Below, in pieces: positions 16,216-28,385 of a stretch of DNA of 54,392 nt (its first letter is position 1; each line of letters begins with the position of its first letter). The DNA is from an uncultured Pelagibacteraceae bacterium (GTDB lineage Bacteria; Pseudomonadota; Alphaproteobacteria; Pelagibacterales; Pelagibacteraceae): assembly GCA_902595635.1 (NCBI GenBank), contig CACJQT010000001.1, forward strand, positions 138,438 to 192,829, read 5' to 3'. A model generated the notes under the pieces. The model saw only the letters and a list, made by a program, of their open reading frames with translations. It did no database searches and was not told the origin of the DNA. A program made the position numbers and the translations under genes.

Positions 16216-16935
16216 ATGAAAGTAGAAATTATTAAGTGTCTGGAGGATAATTTTTCTTACATTTTAATTAATGAAGCTAATAGAAATTGTTGTGTTATTG
16301 ATCCTGGTGAAGCAGATCCAATTATAAATTATTTAGAAAGAAATAAGTTAAATTTAAAATATATATTAAATACACATCATCATAATGACCATGTTGGTGG
16401 GAATGAGGAATTAAAAAAAAAATTTGATGCAAAAGTAATAGGTTATATTGGAGATAAAAGTAGAATACCTCAAATTGATATTTGCTTAAATGATGGTGAA
16501 ATTTGGAAAGAAGATATTTTTGAAGCAAAAATATATCATGTCCCAGGTCATACAATAGGTCATATCTGTTTTCATTTTTTTAAAAATAAATTAATTTTTA
16601 CAGGAGATACTTTATTCTCTTTAGGATGTGGAAGAATTTTTGAAGGAAGTTATGAGCAAATGTATAATTCATTACAAGTTTTAAAAAATTTAGATAAAGA
16701 TACAAAAATTTATTGCGGACATGAGTATACTTTAAAGAATTCTGAATTTTGTTTAGCACAAGATTCCAATAACAATGAATTACTAAACAAAATTAAAGAA
16801 ATTAAAGAAAAAATTAAACAAGGTAAAACTAGTATGCCATCGACAATTGGTGAGGAACTTAATTGTAACATTTTTCTTAAGTCAAACGATCTAGAAAATT
16901 TCAAAAAATTGCGGGATTTAAAGGATAATTTTTAA
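16216..16935 (+). CDS. gloB: Hydroxyacylglutathione hydrolase (glyoxalase II)
   Basis: 239 aa metallo-beta-lactamase fold. The binuclear metal motif is THHHNDH (53-59: His54, His56, Asp58, His59). It is followed by GHTIGH, the bridging Asp in FTGDTLFSLGCGRIFEG, and GHEYTLKNSEF, which with the C-terminal helical glutathione-binding part marks GloB rather than a general lactamase-fold protein. It hydrolyses S-lactoylglutathione to lactate and glutathione, finishing methylglyoxal detoxification. It directly follows metW with no spacer; the rplU promoter comes immediately after. Confidence 0.93.
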   Translation: MKVEIIKCLEDNFSYILINEANRNCCVIDPGEADPIINYLERNKLNLKYILNTHHHNDHVGGNEELKKKFDAKVIGYIGDKSRIPQIDICLNDGEIWKEDIFEAKIYHVPGHTIGHICFHFFKNKLIFTGDTLFSLGCGRIFEGSYEQMYNSLQVLKNLDKDTKIYCGHEYTLKNSEFCLAQDSNNNELLNKIKEIKEKIKQGKTSMPSTIGEELNCNIFLKSNDLENFKKLRDLKDNF

Positions 16936-16945
16936 GTTATTAAAC

Positions 16946-16973
16946 TTGACTATAATACAACCCGGACTATATT
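16946..16973 (+). promoter_or_regulatory. Putative promoter of the rplU operon
   Basis: TTGACT (16946-16951) and TATATT (16968-16973), each 5 of 6 against the consensus, are 16 bp apart. Transcription would start near 16980, giving a 20 nt leader before rplU. The element lies in the only spacer (64 bp) between gloB and the ribosomal genes, which supports it. Confidence 0.6.
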
Positions 16974-16999
16974 GCTCACTATAAAAATTAGGGCTAACT

Positions 17000-17401
17000 A
17001 TGTCATTCGCAGTAATTCAAACAGGTGGTAAACAATATAAAGTTAAAGCTGGAGAGATTCTTAAAATTGAAAAACTTGAAGATTCAAAAGAAAATTCAAA
17101 AATAGAATTTAATGAAATACTAGCTTACGGAGATGATAAAAATTTAGAGTTAGGGGAGCCAACTATTAGTGGAGCTAAAGTTGAAGCTGAATTAATAAAA
17201 AATGGAAAAAATAGAACAGTTCTTATTTTTAAAAAAAGAAGAAGGCAAAATTCGAGAAGAAAAAATGGTCATAGACAAAAATTTACAATGGTAAGAATAA
17301 GTAAAATTTATTCAAAAGATGGTAAAGTTATTTCTGAAGCAGAAAAAAGAAAAGGAATACCATCAAAAAAAACAGTTGAAACTAAGGAAGCAGCTAAATA
17401 A
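17000..17401 (+). CDS. rplU: 50S ribosomal protein L21
   Basis: 133 aa. It starts MSFAVIQTGGKQYKV and contains VLIFKKRRRQNSRRKNGHRQ, both standard for L21. It is longer than the 103 aa E. coli protein by a Lys/Glu-rich C-terminal tail (about 105-133), common in Alphaproteobacteria. First gene of the rplU-rpmA-obgE unit, one of the best conserved bacterial gene orders. L27 follows after 10 bp. Confidence 0.97.
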   Translation: MSFAVIQTGGKQYKVKAGEILKIEKLEDSKENSKIEFNEILAYGDDKNLELGEPTISGAKVEAELIKNGKNRTVLIFKKRRRQNSRRKNGHRQKFTMVRISKIYSKDGKVISEAEKRKGIPSKKTVETKEAAK

Positions 17402-17411
17402 AAAGTAATTT

Positions 17412-17666
17412 ATGGCAACGAAAAAAGCAGGTGGATCGTCAAGAAACGGAAGAGATAGTGCAGGTCGTAGACTGGGTGTGAAAAAATATGGTGGCGAGAT
17501 GGTTGTACCTGGCAACATTATTGTAAGACAAAGGGGAACTAAAATATTTCCTGGAGAAAATGTAGGCATGGGTAAAGACCATTCGATTTTTTCAGTTGTT
17601 AAAGGTAAAGTAGAGTTTAAAAAATCAAAATCTGATAGAACTTACGTTTCTGTAAAGCCCAATTAA
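17412..17666 (+). CDS. rpmA: 50S ribosomal protein L27
   Basis: 84 aa. [20 protein letters not shown] at the N-terminus, then VKKYGGE and [10 protein letters not shown], are textbook L27. The N-terminal tail reaches the peptidyl-transferase centre. No Firmicute-type cleavable leader is present. It sits between rplU (10 bp) and obgE (27 bp). Confidence 0.98.
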   Translation: MATKKAGGSSRNGRDSAGRRLGVKKYGGEMVVPGNIIVRQRGTKIFPGENVGMGKDHSIFSVVKGKVEFKKSKSDRTYVSVKPN

Positions 17667-17693
17667 TAGATACAACATTCACATAGTTGTTAT

Positions 17694-18677
17694 ATGAAAT
17701 TTCTAGATCAAGTTAAGATATATGTAAAAGCTGGCAACGGAGGGTCAGGATCTCCAAGTTTTCGTAGGGAAAAATTTGTAGAGTTTGGTGGCCCTGATGG
17801 CGGCGATGGAGGAAAAGGAGGATCTGTAATTCTTATAAGTGAAAGAAATCTTAATACTTTGATTGATTACAGGTATCAACAACACTTCAAAGCTGAAAGA
17901 GGAAAGGATGGCAGCGGAAAAAACAAAACTGGCAAAGGTGGTGAAGATTTATATTTAAAAGTACCTTTAGGAACACAAGTATTTGAAGAAGATAATAAAA
18001 CACTTATTTATGATTTTAAAAGTCAGAAAGAGGAATTTTTAGTAGCAAGTGGAGGTAAAGGAGGATTTGGAAATACAAGGTTTAAGTCCTCAACCAATAG
18101 AGCCCCAAAGAAATTTACAAAAGGGGGTCAAGGAGAAGAATTTTGGATTTGGCTTCAACTAAAAACAATCGCTGATATCGGTATCATAGGATTACCCAAT
18201 GCTGGAAAATCCAGCTTGCTTGCATCAATGACTAGTGCAAATCCAAAAATAGCAAACTATAAATTTACTACAATTAATCCAAATCTTGGAGTTGCTAGTT
18301 ATGATGACAAAGAAGTTACTTTAGCAGACATACCAGGCTTAATTGAGGGCGCTCATACAGGAACTGGTCTTGGGATAAAATTTTTAAAACATATAGAGAG
18401 GTGCAAAACTTTGCTGCATTTAATAGATATAACACAAGATGATTTATTTATTTCTTACAATCAAGTCAGAAAAGAATTATCAAAATACAGTAAAGATTTA
18501 GTTAAAAAAAAAGAAATAGTAGTTTTAAATAAAACTGATTTAATAGATGAAGAGGAAAAAAAAGAGAAGATAAAAAAACTTAAGAATAAATTAAAAAAAA
18601 ATATCTTTTTAATGTCAACAATGGATAAAAAGTCAGTATCAGATATAAAGTCAAAGTTGGTAAACTATGTACCTTAA
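17694..18677 (+). CDS. obgE: Obg GTPase
   Basis: 327 aa. The glycine-rich Obg domain (about 1-157) includes GNGGSGSPSFRREKFVE and FGGPDGGDGGKGG. The G domain has G1 GLPNAGKSS (166-174), the G3 region DIPGLIEGAHTG and G4 NKTD. The C-terminal OCT domain found in some Obg proteins is absent, as is usual in Gram-negatives with short forms. It acts in late 50S assembly and growth control. It is directly downstream of L21 and L27, and its 3' end overlaps proB by 11 bp. Confidence 0.97.
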   Translation: MKFLDQVKIYVKAGNGGSGSPSFRREKFVEFGGPDGGDGGKGGSVILISERNLNTLIDYRYQQHFKAERGKDGSGKNKTGKGGEDLYLKVPLGTQVFEEDNKTLIYDFKSQKEEFLVASGGKGGFGNTRFKSSTNRAPKKFTKGGQGEEFWIWLQLKTIADIGIIGLPNAGKSSLLASMTSANPKIANYKFTTINPNLGVASYDDKEVTLADIPGLIEGAHTGTGLGIKFLKHIERCKTLLHLIDITQDDLFISYNQVRKELSKYSKDLVKKKEIVVLNKTDLIDEEEKKEKIKKLKNKLKKNIFLMSTMDKKSVSDIKSKLVNYVP

Positions 18678-19773
18678 GGACTCCAAAACAGTAGTAATAA
18701 AAATAGGTTCATCTTTATTAATAAATGACAATAAAATTATTAGAGAAAAATGGCTTTTGGAATTTGCTAAAGATATTAAAGAGTTACAAAAACTTAAAAA
18801 GAACGTTGTTATAGTAAGTTCTGGAGCAATTGCTTTAGGGTGTAAAAAATTACAATTAAATAAAAAAACTTTAAAGCTTGATAAAAGCCAAGCTGTTGCA
18901 TCAATTGGACAAATAGAATTAATGAATCTTTTTAAAAAGACATTTAGCTCAAATAAAATAAATATTTCTCAAATTCTAATTACTTTAGAAGATACTGAAC
19001 AAAGAAGAAGAGCTATAAATGCTAAAAGAACTTTCGAAAACTTATTTGATCTTAATTTTGTACCTGTTGTTAATGAAAATGATAGTATTGCAACTTCTGA
19101 GATTAAATACGGAGATAATGACAGATTAGCATCAAGAGTTGCACAAATATCAGGTGCAGATTGCTTAATATTATTGTCTGATGTTGATGGATTGTATTCT
19201 AAAAACCCAAAAATTCATAAAAATGCTAAATTGATTAATGAAATAAAAAATATTGATTCTAAAATTGAAAATTTTTCAAGTAAAAGCACAAGTGAGTATG
19301 GTACTGGTGGAATGAAAACAAAAATTGATGCTGCAAAAGTATGTCAAGTCTCGGGTTGCTATATGGCTATTGCAAATGGTTTAATTAAAAGACCAATTAA
19401 AAATATACTGGAATATAATTCTGGGACATGGTTTTTGCCAAAAGTATCTAAATTAGATGCAAGGAAAAAATGGATAATTAGCTCTATATCTCCAAAAGGA
19501 GAAATTATTATAGATGATGGTGCTTTAAATGCTTTAAAAAATGGAAAAAGTTTATTAGCTGCAGGTATTAGAAAAGTTTCAGGAAAATTTGTTAAAGGTG
19601 ATCATGTTAGAATTTTAGATAAAAATAACAAAGAATTTGCTAGAGGGTTGAGCAGTTTTACATCTGATGAGATATCCAAAATAAAAGGAGAACATTCTAA
19701 CAAAATTAGTAATCTTTTAGGCTATGTTACAAAGTCTGAAGTTATTCATAAAGATGATATGGTTAAAATTTAA
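18667..19773 (+). CDS. proB: Glutamate 5-kinase
   Basis: 368 aa. The amino-acid-kinase domain opens with VVIKIGSSLL (7-16) and includes VSSGAIALG and the nucleotide-site VNENDSIATSEIKYGDND. A C-terminal PUA domain (about 275-368) is recognisable by SPKGEIIIDDGALNAL and GIRKVSGKFVKGD. It phosphorylates glutamate in the first step of proline synthesis and is normally inhibited by proline. Start ATG 18667 lies inside obgE (11 bp overlap); its stop overlaps the proA ATG by one base. Confidence 0.96.
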   Translation: MYLKDSKTVVIKIGSSLLINDNKIIREKWLLEFAKDIKELQKLKKNVVIVSSGAIALGCKKLQLNKKTLKLDKSQAVASIGQIELMNLFKKTFSSNKINISQILITLEDTEQRRRAINAKRTFENLFDLNFVPVVNENDSIATSEIKYGDNDRLASRVAQISGADCLILLSDVDGLYSKNPKIHKNAKLINEIKNIDSKIENFSSKSTSEYGTGGMKTKIDAAKVCQVSGCYMAIANGLIKRPIKNILEYNSGTWFLPKVSKLDARKKWIISSISPKGEIIIDDGALNALKNGKSLLAAGIRKVSGKFVKGDHVRILDKNNKEFARGLSSFTSDEISKIKGEHSNKISNLLGYVTKSEVIHKDDMVKI

Positions 19774-21020
19774 TGAGTAAACTACTTAAAAAAATTGGAT
19801 TAAATTCTAGAAAAGCTTTGAATTCAAGTATTAGTCCAAAAAAAAAGAATAAAGTTTTAAAAGATTTTGTAAAATTAATTGAGATTAATAAGAATAAAAT
19901 TATTAGTGAAAATAAGAAAGATATTTTTTATGCAAAAAGAAAAAGATTAAAAGAAAACTTAATTCAAAGACTCGCTCTTAATAATAATAAATTAAAAAGT
20001 ATAATTGACTCTGTTAAAACTATTACTTCTTTTAAAGATCCAGTTAATCAAGTAACTTCCAAATGGAAAAGGCCAAATGGACTTGAAATTAGAAGAGTTA
20101 CAATACCAATAGGAGTTATAGGTGTAATATTTGAAAGTAGACCCAATGTTACTTCAGATGTATCATCACTATGTTTTAAATCTGGAAATGCTGTTGTATT
20201 AAGAGGTGGTTCTGAAGCCTACAATAGTAATAAAATTTTAGTAAATTTATTTAGGAAAGCTCTAAAAAAAAATAAAGTAAACGAAAATTACGTTCAGTTT
20301 ATAAACAACAAGAGCAGAAAACTCGTTGATTATTTATTATCAAAAATGGAAAACTCCATTGATGTTATAATACCACGAGGTGGAAAAAATTTAGTAAAAA
20401 AAGTTAAACAACTTTCAAAGGTGCCGGTTATTGGTCATTTGGAAGGAATTTGTCATACATATATTGATAAAGAGGCAGAGGATAATATGGCAAACAAAAT
20501 AGTGTTAAACGCTAAGTTGAGAAATACTAGTATATGTGGTGCAACTGAAACTCTCTTAATACATAAAAGTAAATCGAAATCAGTGAATTTAATTTTAAAT
20601 TCACTGGCTAAAAGCGGTTGTAAAATTTTAGCTGATAGAAAAATAAGCAAATTATTTAATGGCAAAACATATCCTGCAAATAATAATACTTGGTCAAAAG
20701 AACATCTCTCACCCATTATTTCAGTTAAATTAGTGAATGATGTCAAAGAAGCAGTTGCCCATGTCAACAAATATGGAACTATGCATACAGATGCAATAGT
20801 AACCAAAAACAAAAATACAGCAAAATTCTTTATTAAGAATGTAAAAAGCTCTATTGCTATTCAAAATTCATCAACACAATTTGCTGACGGAGGTGAATTT
20901 GGATTTGGTGGAGAGGTTGGTATTTCAACAAACACCTTACCACCAAGAGGTCCTGTCGGTTTAAATCAGTTAGTAAGTTATAAATATGAAGTTTATGGTT
21001 CGGGACAAATTAGAAAATAA
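19773..21020 (+). CDS. proA: Gamma-glutamyl phosphate reductase
   Basis: 415 aa aldehyde-dehydrogenase-like enzyme. Landmarks are IGVIGVIFESRPNVTSDV (113-130), LRGGSEAYNSN (143-153), IPRGGKNLV (200-208), catalytic Cys255 in NTSICGATETLLIH, and the C-terminal EFGFGGEVGISTN. It makes glutamate-5-semialdehyde with NADPH, the second step of proline synthesis. It overlaps proB by one base and nadD by 35 bp (or 26, see nadD), so the operon is tightly packed. Confidence 0.96.
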   Translation: MSKLLKKIGLNSRKALNSSISPKKKNKVLKDFVKLIEINKNKIISENKKDIFYAKRKRLKENLIQRLALNNNKLKSIIDSVKTITSFKDPVNQVTSKWKRPNGLEIRRVTIPIGVIGVIFESRPNVTSDVSSLCFKSGNAVVLRGGSEAYNSNKILVNLFRKALKKNKVNENYVQFINNKSRKLVDYLLSKMENSIDVIIPRGGKNLVKKVKQLSKVPVIGHLEGICHTYIDKEAEDNMANKIVLNAKLRNTSICGATETLLIHKSKSKSVNLILNSLAKSGCKILADRKISKLFNGKTYPANNNTWSKEHLSPIISVKLVNDVKEAVAHVNKYGTMHTDAIVTKNKNTAKFFIKNVKSSIAIQNSSTQFADGGEFGFGGEVGISTNTLPPRGPVGLNQLVSYKYEVYGSGQIRK

Positions 21021-21528
21021 AAAGATTGGTATACTCGGTGGGTCGTTTGATCCAGCACATGTTGGTCATGTAAGAATTTCTAAATTAGCAAAAAAAAATT
21101 ATGATTTGAGCCAAGTTATATGGGCTATAACAAAACAAAATCCATTTAAAAAAAATAATCCAAATAATCTATCTAAAAGAACAGCTTATGCAAAAAAAAT
21201 TAATAAAAATAATAAATTTATAAAAATTAAATGTTTTGAAGAAATAATAAAATCAAATCGTACAGTAGATTTAATTAAATATTTAAAAAAAAAATTTAAA
21301 CATTCAGAAATATTTTTTTTAATGGGGGCAGATAATCTAATAAATTTTCATAAATGGAAGGGGTACAATTCAATAACTAAAATGTGCAAAATATTGGTAT
21401 TTGATCGAAATGGATACAAATCAAAGGCTTTTAGATCTAAATCATTTAAGAAATATAATAAAAAATCAGTTGAATTTATAAAGTTTAATAAAGTCAATAT
21501 TTCATCTTCTCAATTAAGAAAAATTTGA
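20986..21528 (+). CDS. nadD: Nicotinate-nucleotide adenylyltransferase
   Basis: 180 aa. The nucleotidyltransferase motif GGSFDPAHVGHVRIS is near residue 18, and FFLMGADNLINFHKWK and the ISSSQLRK C-terminal motif are NadD-specific. It transfers AMP from ATP to nicotinate mononucleotide in NAD synthesis. Two in-frame ATGs are possible: 20986 (used here) and 20995; both lie inside proA and neither has a clear ribosome-binding site. rsfS follows 17 bp later, the usual nadD-rsfS order. Confidence 0.93.
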   Translation: MKFMVRDKLENKKIGILGGSFDPAHVGHVRISKLAKKNYDLSQVIWAITKQNPFKKNNPNNLSKRTAYAKKINKNNKFIKIKCFEEIIKSNRTVDLIKYLKKKFKHSEIFFLMGADNLINFHKWKGYNSITKMCKILVFDRNGYKSKAFRSKSFKKYNKKSVEFIKFNKVNISSSQLRKI

Positions 21529-21545
21529 TACTCTAAATTTAATTA

Positions 21546-21896
21546 ATGGAAAAAATATCAGCTCTTAAAGATGAAATAATCAAAACGCTTGATATTAATA
21601 AAGCCTTAGACATAGTTTCAATAGATCTCGAAGGAAAATCATCAGTTGCAGACTTCATGATTATAGCCAGCGGTACATCATCAAGACATATTCAAGCTTT
21701 ATCTGAACAAGTTTTTGAAAAATTAAAAATTAACGGTGTAAATAATTGTAAAATTGAAGGAAAAGATAGCAATGATTGGAAGCTTGTGGATGGGATCGAT
21801 TTAATTGTTCATATTTTCAATCCTGAGAAAAGAAAATTTTATGAATTAGAAAAAATGTGGTCAGAATTAATTCCTAAAGAAAAACTGATCATATGA
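21546..21896 (+). CDS. rsfS: Ribosomal silencing factor RsfS
   Basis: 116 aa. ADFMIIASGTSSRHIQAL and the IEGKDSNDWKLVDGIDLIVHIF block are diagnostic of the RsfS/Iojap family. It binds L14 on free 50S subunits and blocks subunit joining under starvation, a reasonable function in an oligotroph. It sits between nadD and ctpA and overlaps ctpA by 4 bp (ATGA). Confidence 0.95.
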   Translation: MEKISALKDEIIKTLDINKALDIVSIDLEGKSSVADFMIIASGTSSRHIQALSEQVFEKLKINGVNNCKIEGKDSNDWKLVDGIDLIVHIFNPEKRKFYELEKMWSELIPKEKLII

Positions 21897-23026
21897 AAAA
21901 AGTATACTTAATAACTTCTTTATTTTTTTTCATATTTACAAATCCAATTTTGAGTAATGAAAACGATATTTACAAAAAAATTGATTTATTCAGTGAAGTC
22001 TTGGATAAAATTAATAAAGAATATGTTGATGAAGTAAATCAGAGTGAAGCAATGGATGCTGCTATAAATGGTGTTTTGCAATCTTTGGATCCTTATTCAG
22101 CATATATGTCTCCAGACTCGTTTAAAGATATGCAAACTGAGACTAGCGGAGAATTTGGAGGATTGGGCATTGAAGTCGGTATGGAGGCTGGTGTCGTAAA
22201 AGTAATTTCTCCAATTGATAACTCACCAGCTGAGGAGGTTGGTGTAAAAGCTGGAGATTACATCGTTAAAATTGATGATATTCAAGTTCAAGGAAAAACT
22301 CTTTCTGAAGCTGTAGAATTGATGAGAGGCCCAGTTGGAACTGATATAGAGATTACTGTTAGAAGAAGGGGAGAAAGAAAAGCACTTATATTTACAATTA
22401 CAAGAGAAATAATACAAGTTGCATCTGTAAAGTCAGAAATTAAAGATGATCAAACAGCTTATATAAGATTAACATCATTCAATGAGAATAGTAGTAAACA
22501 AATAAAAAATAAAATCAAAGAATTTAAGAAAAATAAGAAAATTAAAAATTACATATTAGATTTAAGAAACAATCCTGGTGGATTGTTATCTCAAGCAATA
22601 AAAATTTCAGATTATTTTTTAGAAAATGGAGAAATAGTTTCAACAAAAAGTAAAAGAAAGTATGAAAATAGAAAATGGTTTGCAAAAAAAGGAGATATTA
22701 TTGATGGAGAAACAATGGTTATTTTGATTAATTATGGATCTGCATCAGCATCTGAAATTGTTGCAGGAGCAATACAAGATCACAAAAGAGCAATATTAGT
22801 AGGAGAGAGTACATATGGAAAAGGGTCAGTTCAGTCAATTATTCCTTTAGAAAATGAAGGTGCCATAAGACTTACTGTTTCTAAATATTATCTCCCATCA
22901 GGTAAATCGATTTCAAGAGTAGGTGTAAATCCAGATATAGTTATTGCTGAAGGTTCAGATGAATTTAGAATAAATACAGATACTGATAACCAGTTGGAAT
23001 TTGCTCTTAAATTATTAAATGGTTAA
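21893..23026 (+). CDS. ctpA: C-terminal processing peptidase, S41 family
   Basis: 377 aa. A signal peptide (about 1-21, basic start then a Phe-rich core) is followed by the S41 N-terminal region, a PDZ domain (about 85-165, FGGLGIEVGMEAGVVKV) and the protease core. The core has the LDLRNNPGG motif (222-230), catalytic Ser285 in GSASASEIVAGAI and Lys310 in YGKGSVQS. It should act in the periplasm or at the inner membrane on protein C-termini. It overlaps rsfS by 4 bp and is followed by rppH after 2 bp. Confidence 0.94.
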   Translation: MKKVYLITSLFFFIFTNPILSNENDIYKKIDLFSEVLDKINKEYVDEVNQSEAMDAAINGVLQSLDPYSAYMSPDSFKDMQTETSGEFGGLGIEVGMEAGVVKVISPIDNSPAEEVGVKAGDYIVKIDDIQVQGKTLSEAVELMRGPVGTDIEITVRRRGERKALIFTITREIIQVASVKSEIKDDQTAYIRLTSFNENSSKQIKNKIKEFKKNKKIKNYILDLRNNPGGLLSQAIKISDYFLENGEIVSTKSKRKYENRKWFAKKGDIIDGETMVILINYGSASASEIVAGAIQDHKRAILVGESTYGKGSVQSIIPLENEGAIRLTVSKYYLPSGKSISRVGVNPDIVIAEGSDEFRINTDTDNQLEFALKLLNG

Positions 23027-23028
23027 GA

Positions 23029-23505
23029 ATGAAAGAAAAATTTCAAAACCTCCCATTAAGAAATGGTGTAGGCATCGCAGTCTTAAATAAAGAAAATAAG
23101 ATATTTGTGGCAAAAAGAATTGATAATCCTGCTGATTTTTGGCAGATGCCTCAAGGCGGTATTGATGAAGGTGAAAATTATTTTGATGCAGCGTTGAGGG
23201 AACTTAAAGAAGAAACAAGCATAAAGACAGTAGAATTAATTAAAGAAATAAGCAAATACACAACTTACGATCTTCCTGATCGCCTCTTAGGAATTATTTG
23301 GAAAGGAAAATATAAAGGCCAAAAGCAAAAGTGGTTTATTGTAAAGTTTAATGGAGATGAAAATGAAATTAACATTAAAACTAAACATCCTGAGTTTTTA
23401 GATTGGAAATGGATAGATATTAAAGATTTAACAACTAAAGTTGTAGATTTTAAACTTCATGTTTACCAAGAAATTCAAAAAGAACTAGAAAAAGTAGTTA
23501 ATTAA
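23029..23505 (+). CDS. rppH: RNA pyrophosphohydrolase, Nudix
   Basis: 158 aa. It starts with the RppH-like LPLRNGVGIAVLNKENKIFVAKR. The Nudix box GGIDEGENYFDAALRELKEE is at 43-62, with WQMPQGG just before. WKGKYKGQKQKWFIVKF and WKWIDIKDL are also family text. It removes pyrophosphate from mRNA 5' ends or hydrolyses dinucleoside polyphosphates. It ends the long plus-strand operon and overlaps the convergent atpC by 8 bp, so no conventional terminator fits between them. Confidence 0.93.
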   Translation: MKEKFQNLPLRNGVGIAVLNKENKIFVAKRIDNPADFWQMPQGGIDEGENYFDAALRELKEETSIKTVELIKEISKYTTYDLPDRLLGIIWKGKYKGQKQKWFIVKFNGDENEINIKTKHPEFLDWKWIDIKDLTTKVVDFKLHVYQEIQKELEKVVN

Positions 23506-23895
23506 TACTTATAGATTTTAGAACTTCGACTTTGTGGTTTAAAAGAAATCTTTTTTGATCATCGATATTATCTTTTGATAATTCTGCTTCAGCACTGCTT
23601 ATCGATTCAGATACAAAATTTTTATCAGCATCTTTTAAATCAAAAATTGAACTAGTTAATACAGATAATGTATTGTCTTTAAATTCGACAATTCCATCTT
23701 CAACATAGAAACTTTTTTCCTCAGATTCAGAGAATACTCTAATTATACCTGGTTTTAAAAAAGAGATAATTGGAATATGGTCTTTAAGAATACCAATCTC
23801 TCCTTCTACAGCAGGTATTACAACCTCAAATACATTATCTTTAGAAAGAAAAGATTGTTCTGGATTAACAATATCTATATTAAAGAGATTACTCA

Positions 23896-23896
<1 letters not shown>
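23498..23896 (-). CDS. atpC: ATP synthase F1 epsilon subunit
   Basis: 132 aa. The beta-sandwich domain includes FEVVIPAVEGEIGILKDHIPIIS and the C-terminal helices are shorter than in E. coli. It is part of the F1 central stalk and inhibits ATP hydrolysis. Last gene of atpHAGDC; it overlaps atpD by one base and the convergent rppH by 8 bp. Confidence 0.95.
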
Positions 23897-26201
<2,305 letters not shown>

Positions 26202-26207
26202 TTATAA

Positions 26208-27728
26208 TTATTTAATTCCTTTAATTAATTCTACTAATTGTTTTTCAATGTCTTCCTCAATTTTACCAGTTTTGGCAATAGACTCCATAATCTCAGGCTT
26301 ATCAGATTTACACTTTTGCAGAACTTTATTTTCAAAGTCGGCTACATCTTTAAGCTCAATATCATCCAAATAACCTTTTACACCACAGAAAATTGATATA
26401 ACTTGTTCTGCAACTGTCATGGGAGAATATTGTCCTTGTTTTAAAAGTTCAGTTAACTTCGAACCTCTATTTAAAAGTTTTTGTGTAGATGAATCTAAAT
26501 CAGATCCAAATTGAGCAAAAGCTGCCATTTCTCTGTATTGAGCTAACTCTAGTTTAATTGATCCAGCTACAGATTTCATAGCTTTAGTTTGTGCAGCTGA
26601 TCCTACTCTAGATACGGATAATCCAACGTTTACTGCTGGTCTTATTCCTTGATTGAATAGTTCAGTTTCTAAAAATATTTGCCCATCTGTTATAGATATT
26701 ACATTTGTTGGAATATATGCAGAAACATCACCTGCTTGTGTTTCAATAATTGGTAGCGCAGTTAAAGAACCTCCGCCATTTTCATCACTTAATTTAGCAG
26801 CTCTTTCTAATAATCTACTATGTAAATAAAATACATCCCCTGGGTATGCTTCTCGCCCCGGTGGTCTTCTTAATAGTAATGACATTTGTCTATATGCGAC
26901 TGCTTGCTTAGATAAATCATCGTAAATAATTAGAGCATGCATTCCATTATCTCTAAAATATTCTCCCATAGTACATCCTGTATAAGGAGCTAAAAACTGA
27001 AGAGGCGCAGAGTCTGAAGCTGTTGCAGAAACTATAGTCGTATATTCCATTGCACCAGCATCCTCTAAAGTTTTTACGATCTGAGCAACCGTTGATCTTT
27101 TTTGTCCAATTGCAACATATATACAATAAAGTTTTTTACTTTCGTCGTCTGACTCATTAATTTTCTTTTGATTGATAATTGTATCGATAGCTACTGCCGT
27201 TTTACCAGTTTGACGATCTCCAATTATAAGTTCTCTTTGCCCTCTTCCAACAGGAATTAAACTATCAATTGCTTTTAAACCTGTTTGCATTGGTTCACCA
27301 ACTGATTGTCGTGGAATAATACCCGGAGCTTTAACTTCAACTCTTTTTCTTTCTAAACTTTTATCTAGAGCTCCTTTTCCATCAATTGGATTTCCTAATC
27401 CATCAACAACTCTTCCTAAAAGTTGTTTTCCAACTGGTACATCAACAATCGCACCAGTTCTTTTTACAGTATCCCCCTCTTTAATTTCTCTATCATCGCC
27501 AAATATAACAACACCAACATTGTCACTCTCTAAGTTTAATGCCATTCCTTTAGAACCATCTGAAAACTCAACCATTTCTCCTGCTTGAACATTATCCAAG
27601 CCATAAATTCTTGCAATTCCATCTCCAACAGACAATACTTGTCCGACCTCTGAAACTTCGGCTCTATCGCCAAGTTTTTTTATCTGTTCTTTTAATATTT
27701 TTGTTACTTCTGAAGGATTTATTTCCAT
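26208..27728 (-). CDS. atpA: ATP synthase F1 alpha subunit
   Basis: 506 aa. The Walker A motif is GDRQTGKT (170-177), with [14 protein letters not shown] before it and [20 protein letters not shown] and [11 protein letters not shown] after it. It is the non-catalytic nucleotide-binding subunit of the F1 hexamer. It abuts atpH without a spacer and precedes atpG by 6 bp. The F0 genes are not here; a split between F1 and F0 operons is normal in Alphaproteobacteria. Confidence 0.98.
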   Translation of the reverse strand: MEINPSEVTKILKEQIKKLGDRAEVSEVGQVLSVGDGIARIYGLDNVQAGEMVEFSDGSKGMALNLESDNVGVVIFGDDREIKEGDTVKRTGAIVDVPVGKQLLGRVVDGLGNPIDGKGALDKSLERKRVEVKAPGIIPRQSVGEPMQTGLKAIDSLIPVGRGQRELIIGDRQTGKTAVAIDTIINQKKINESDDESKKLYCIYVAIGQKRSTVAQIVKTLEDAGAMEYTTIVSATASDSAPLQFLAPYTGCTMGEYFRDNGMHALIIYDDLSKQAVAYRQMSLLLRRPPGREAYPGDVFYLHSRLLERAAKLSDENGGGSLTALPIIETQAGDVSAYIPTNVISITDGQIFLETELFNQGIRPAVNVGLSVSRVGSAAQTKAMKSVAGSIKLELAQYREMAAFAQFGSDLDSSTQKLLNRGSKLTELLKQGQYSPMTVAEQVISIFCGVKGYLDDIELKDVADFENKVLQKCKSDKPEIMESIAKTGKIEEDIEKQLVELIKGIK

Positions 27729-28283
27729 TTATGCCTCTATCATTTGTTTTTGAATTTGTTGTAGTTTATTTTTAATAGAATTATCTACCATTGTACTTCC
27801 TACTTTTAATACCAAGCCACCAATTAAACTTGGGTCAAATTTATAATTTAACTGTATCTTTGCTCCAAAGTTTTGTGATAGCTCTTCTTTAATTTTAGAA
27901 ATATCTGTTTCATTAAGTTCTTTAGCTGAAAAAAGCTCAGCTTTTATTTCACCTCTAGCTTTCGAACATACCTCAATAAAGTCACTTAAAACTTTTTCTA
28001 AATAAAAAAATCTTCTTTTTTGAATTAAAAAAACTAGAAATCTTTTTAGAAGATTATCAAAATTGTTTTTTTCAGAAATTGTTTCAATAACTCTAGTTAA
28101 ATCCTCAATGCTTGTCGTGGGGTTTTTGATTAAATATCTAAATTCTTCACTTTCATTTATGAGCTTACTTATTGCAACGACTTGTTCCTCTATTTTTGCC
28201 AGAGATTTATCTTCGTTAGCCAGCTCAAATAATGCTTGAGCATAACTGTTATTAGAAGTTATTGATATTTTATTTTCGCTCAA
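27729..28283 (-). CDS. atpH: ATP synthase F1 delta subunit
   Basis: 184 aa OSCP/delta family. The N-terminus has NSYAQALFELANEDKSL, and the C-terminal part LIGGLVLKVGSTMVDNSIKNKLQQIQ is the usual signature. It joins the F1 head to the peripheral stalk. First gene of the atpHAGDC operon, with a promoter-like pair of hexamers 53-82 bp upstream. Confidence 0.94.
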   Translation of the reverse strand: MSENKISITSNNSYAQALFELANEDKSLAKIEEQVVAISKLINESEEFRYLIKNPTTSIEDLTRVIETISEKNNFDNLLKRFLVFLIQKRRFFYLEKVLSDFIEVCSKARGEIKAELFSAKELNETDISKIKEELSQNFGAKIQLNYKFDPSLIGGLVLKVGSTMVDNSIKNKLQQIQKQMIEA

Positions 28284-28335
28284 TTTATACTCTCAATTGT
28301 GAAGATGTTTAAAATTTCGCTTAGATAACATACGA

Positions 28336-28365
28336 ATTATCAGTCTTCAAGGCTCAGATTGTGAA
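28336..28365 (-). promoter_or_regulatory. Putative promoter of the atpHAGDC operon
   Basis: On the minus strand TTCACA (28365-28360) and GATAAT (28341-28336) are 18 bp apart, each 5 of 6 against the sigma70 consensus. The transcript would begin near 28329, with a leader of about 46 nt before atpH. It lies in the 102 bp gap after priA, the only sizeable spacer upstream of the operon. Confidence 0.5.
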
Positions 28366-28385
28366 AAATGGTAAGATTTAATGGG

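Noticed and set aside
17672..17690. Inverted repeat ACAAC-9 nt-GTTGT between rpmA and obgE
   Set aside because: Only 5 bp, no U-tract behind it and the genes are always co-transcribed; not convincing as a terminator or operator.
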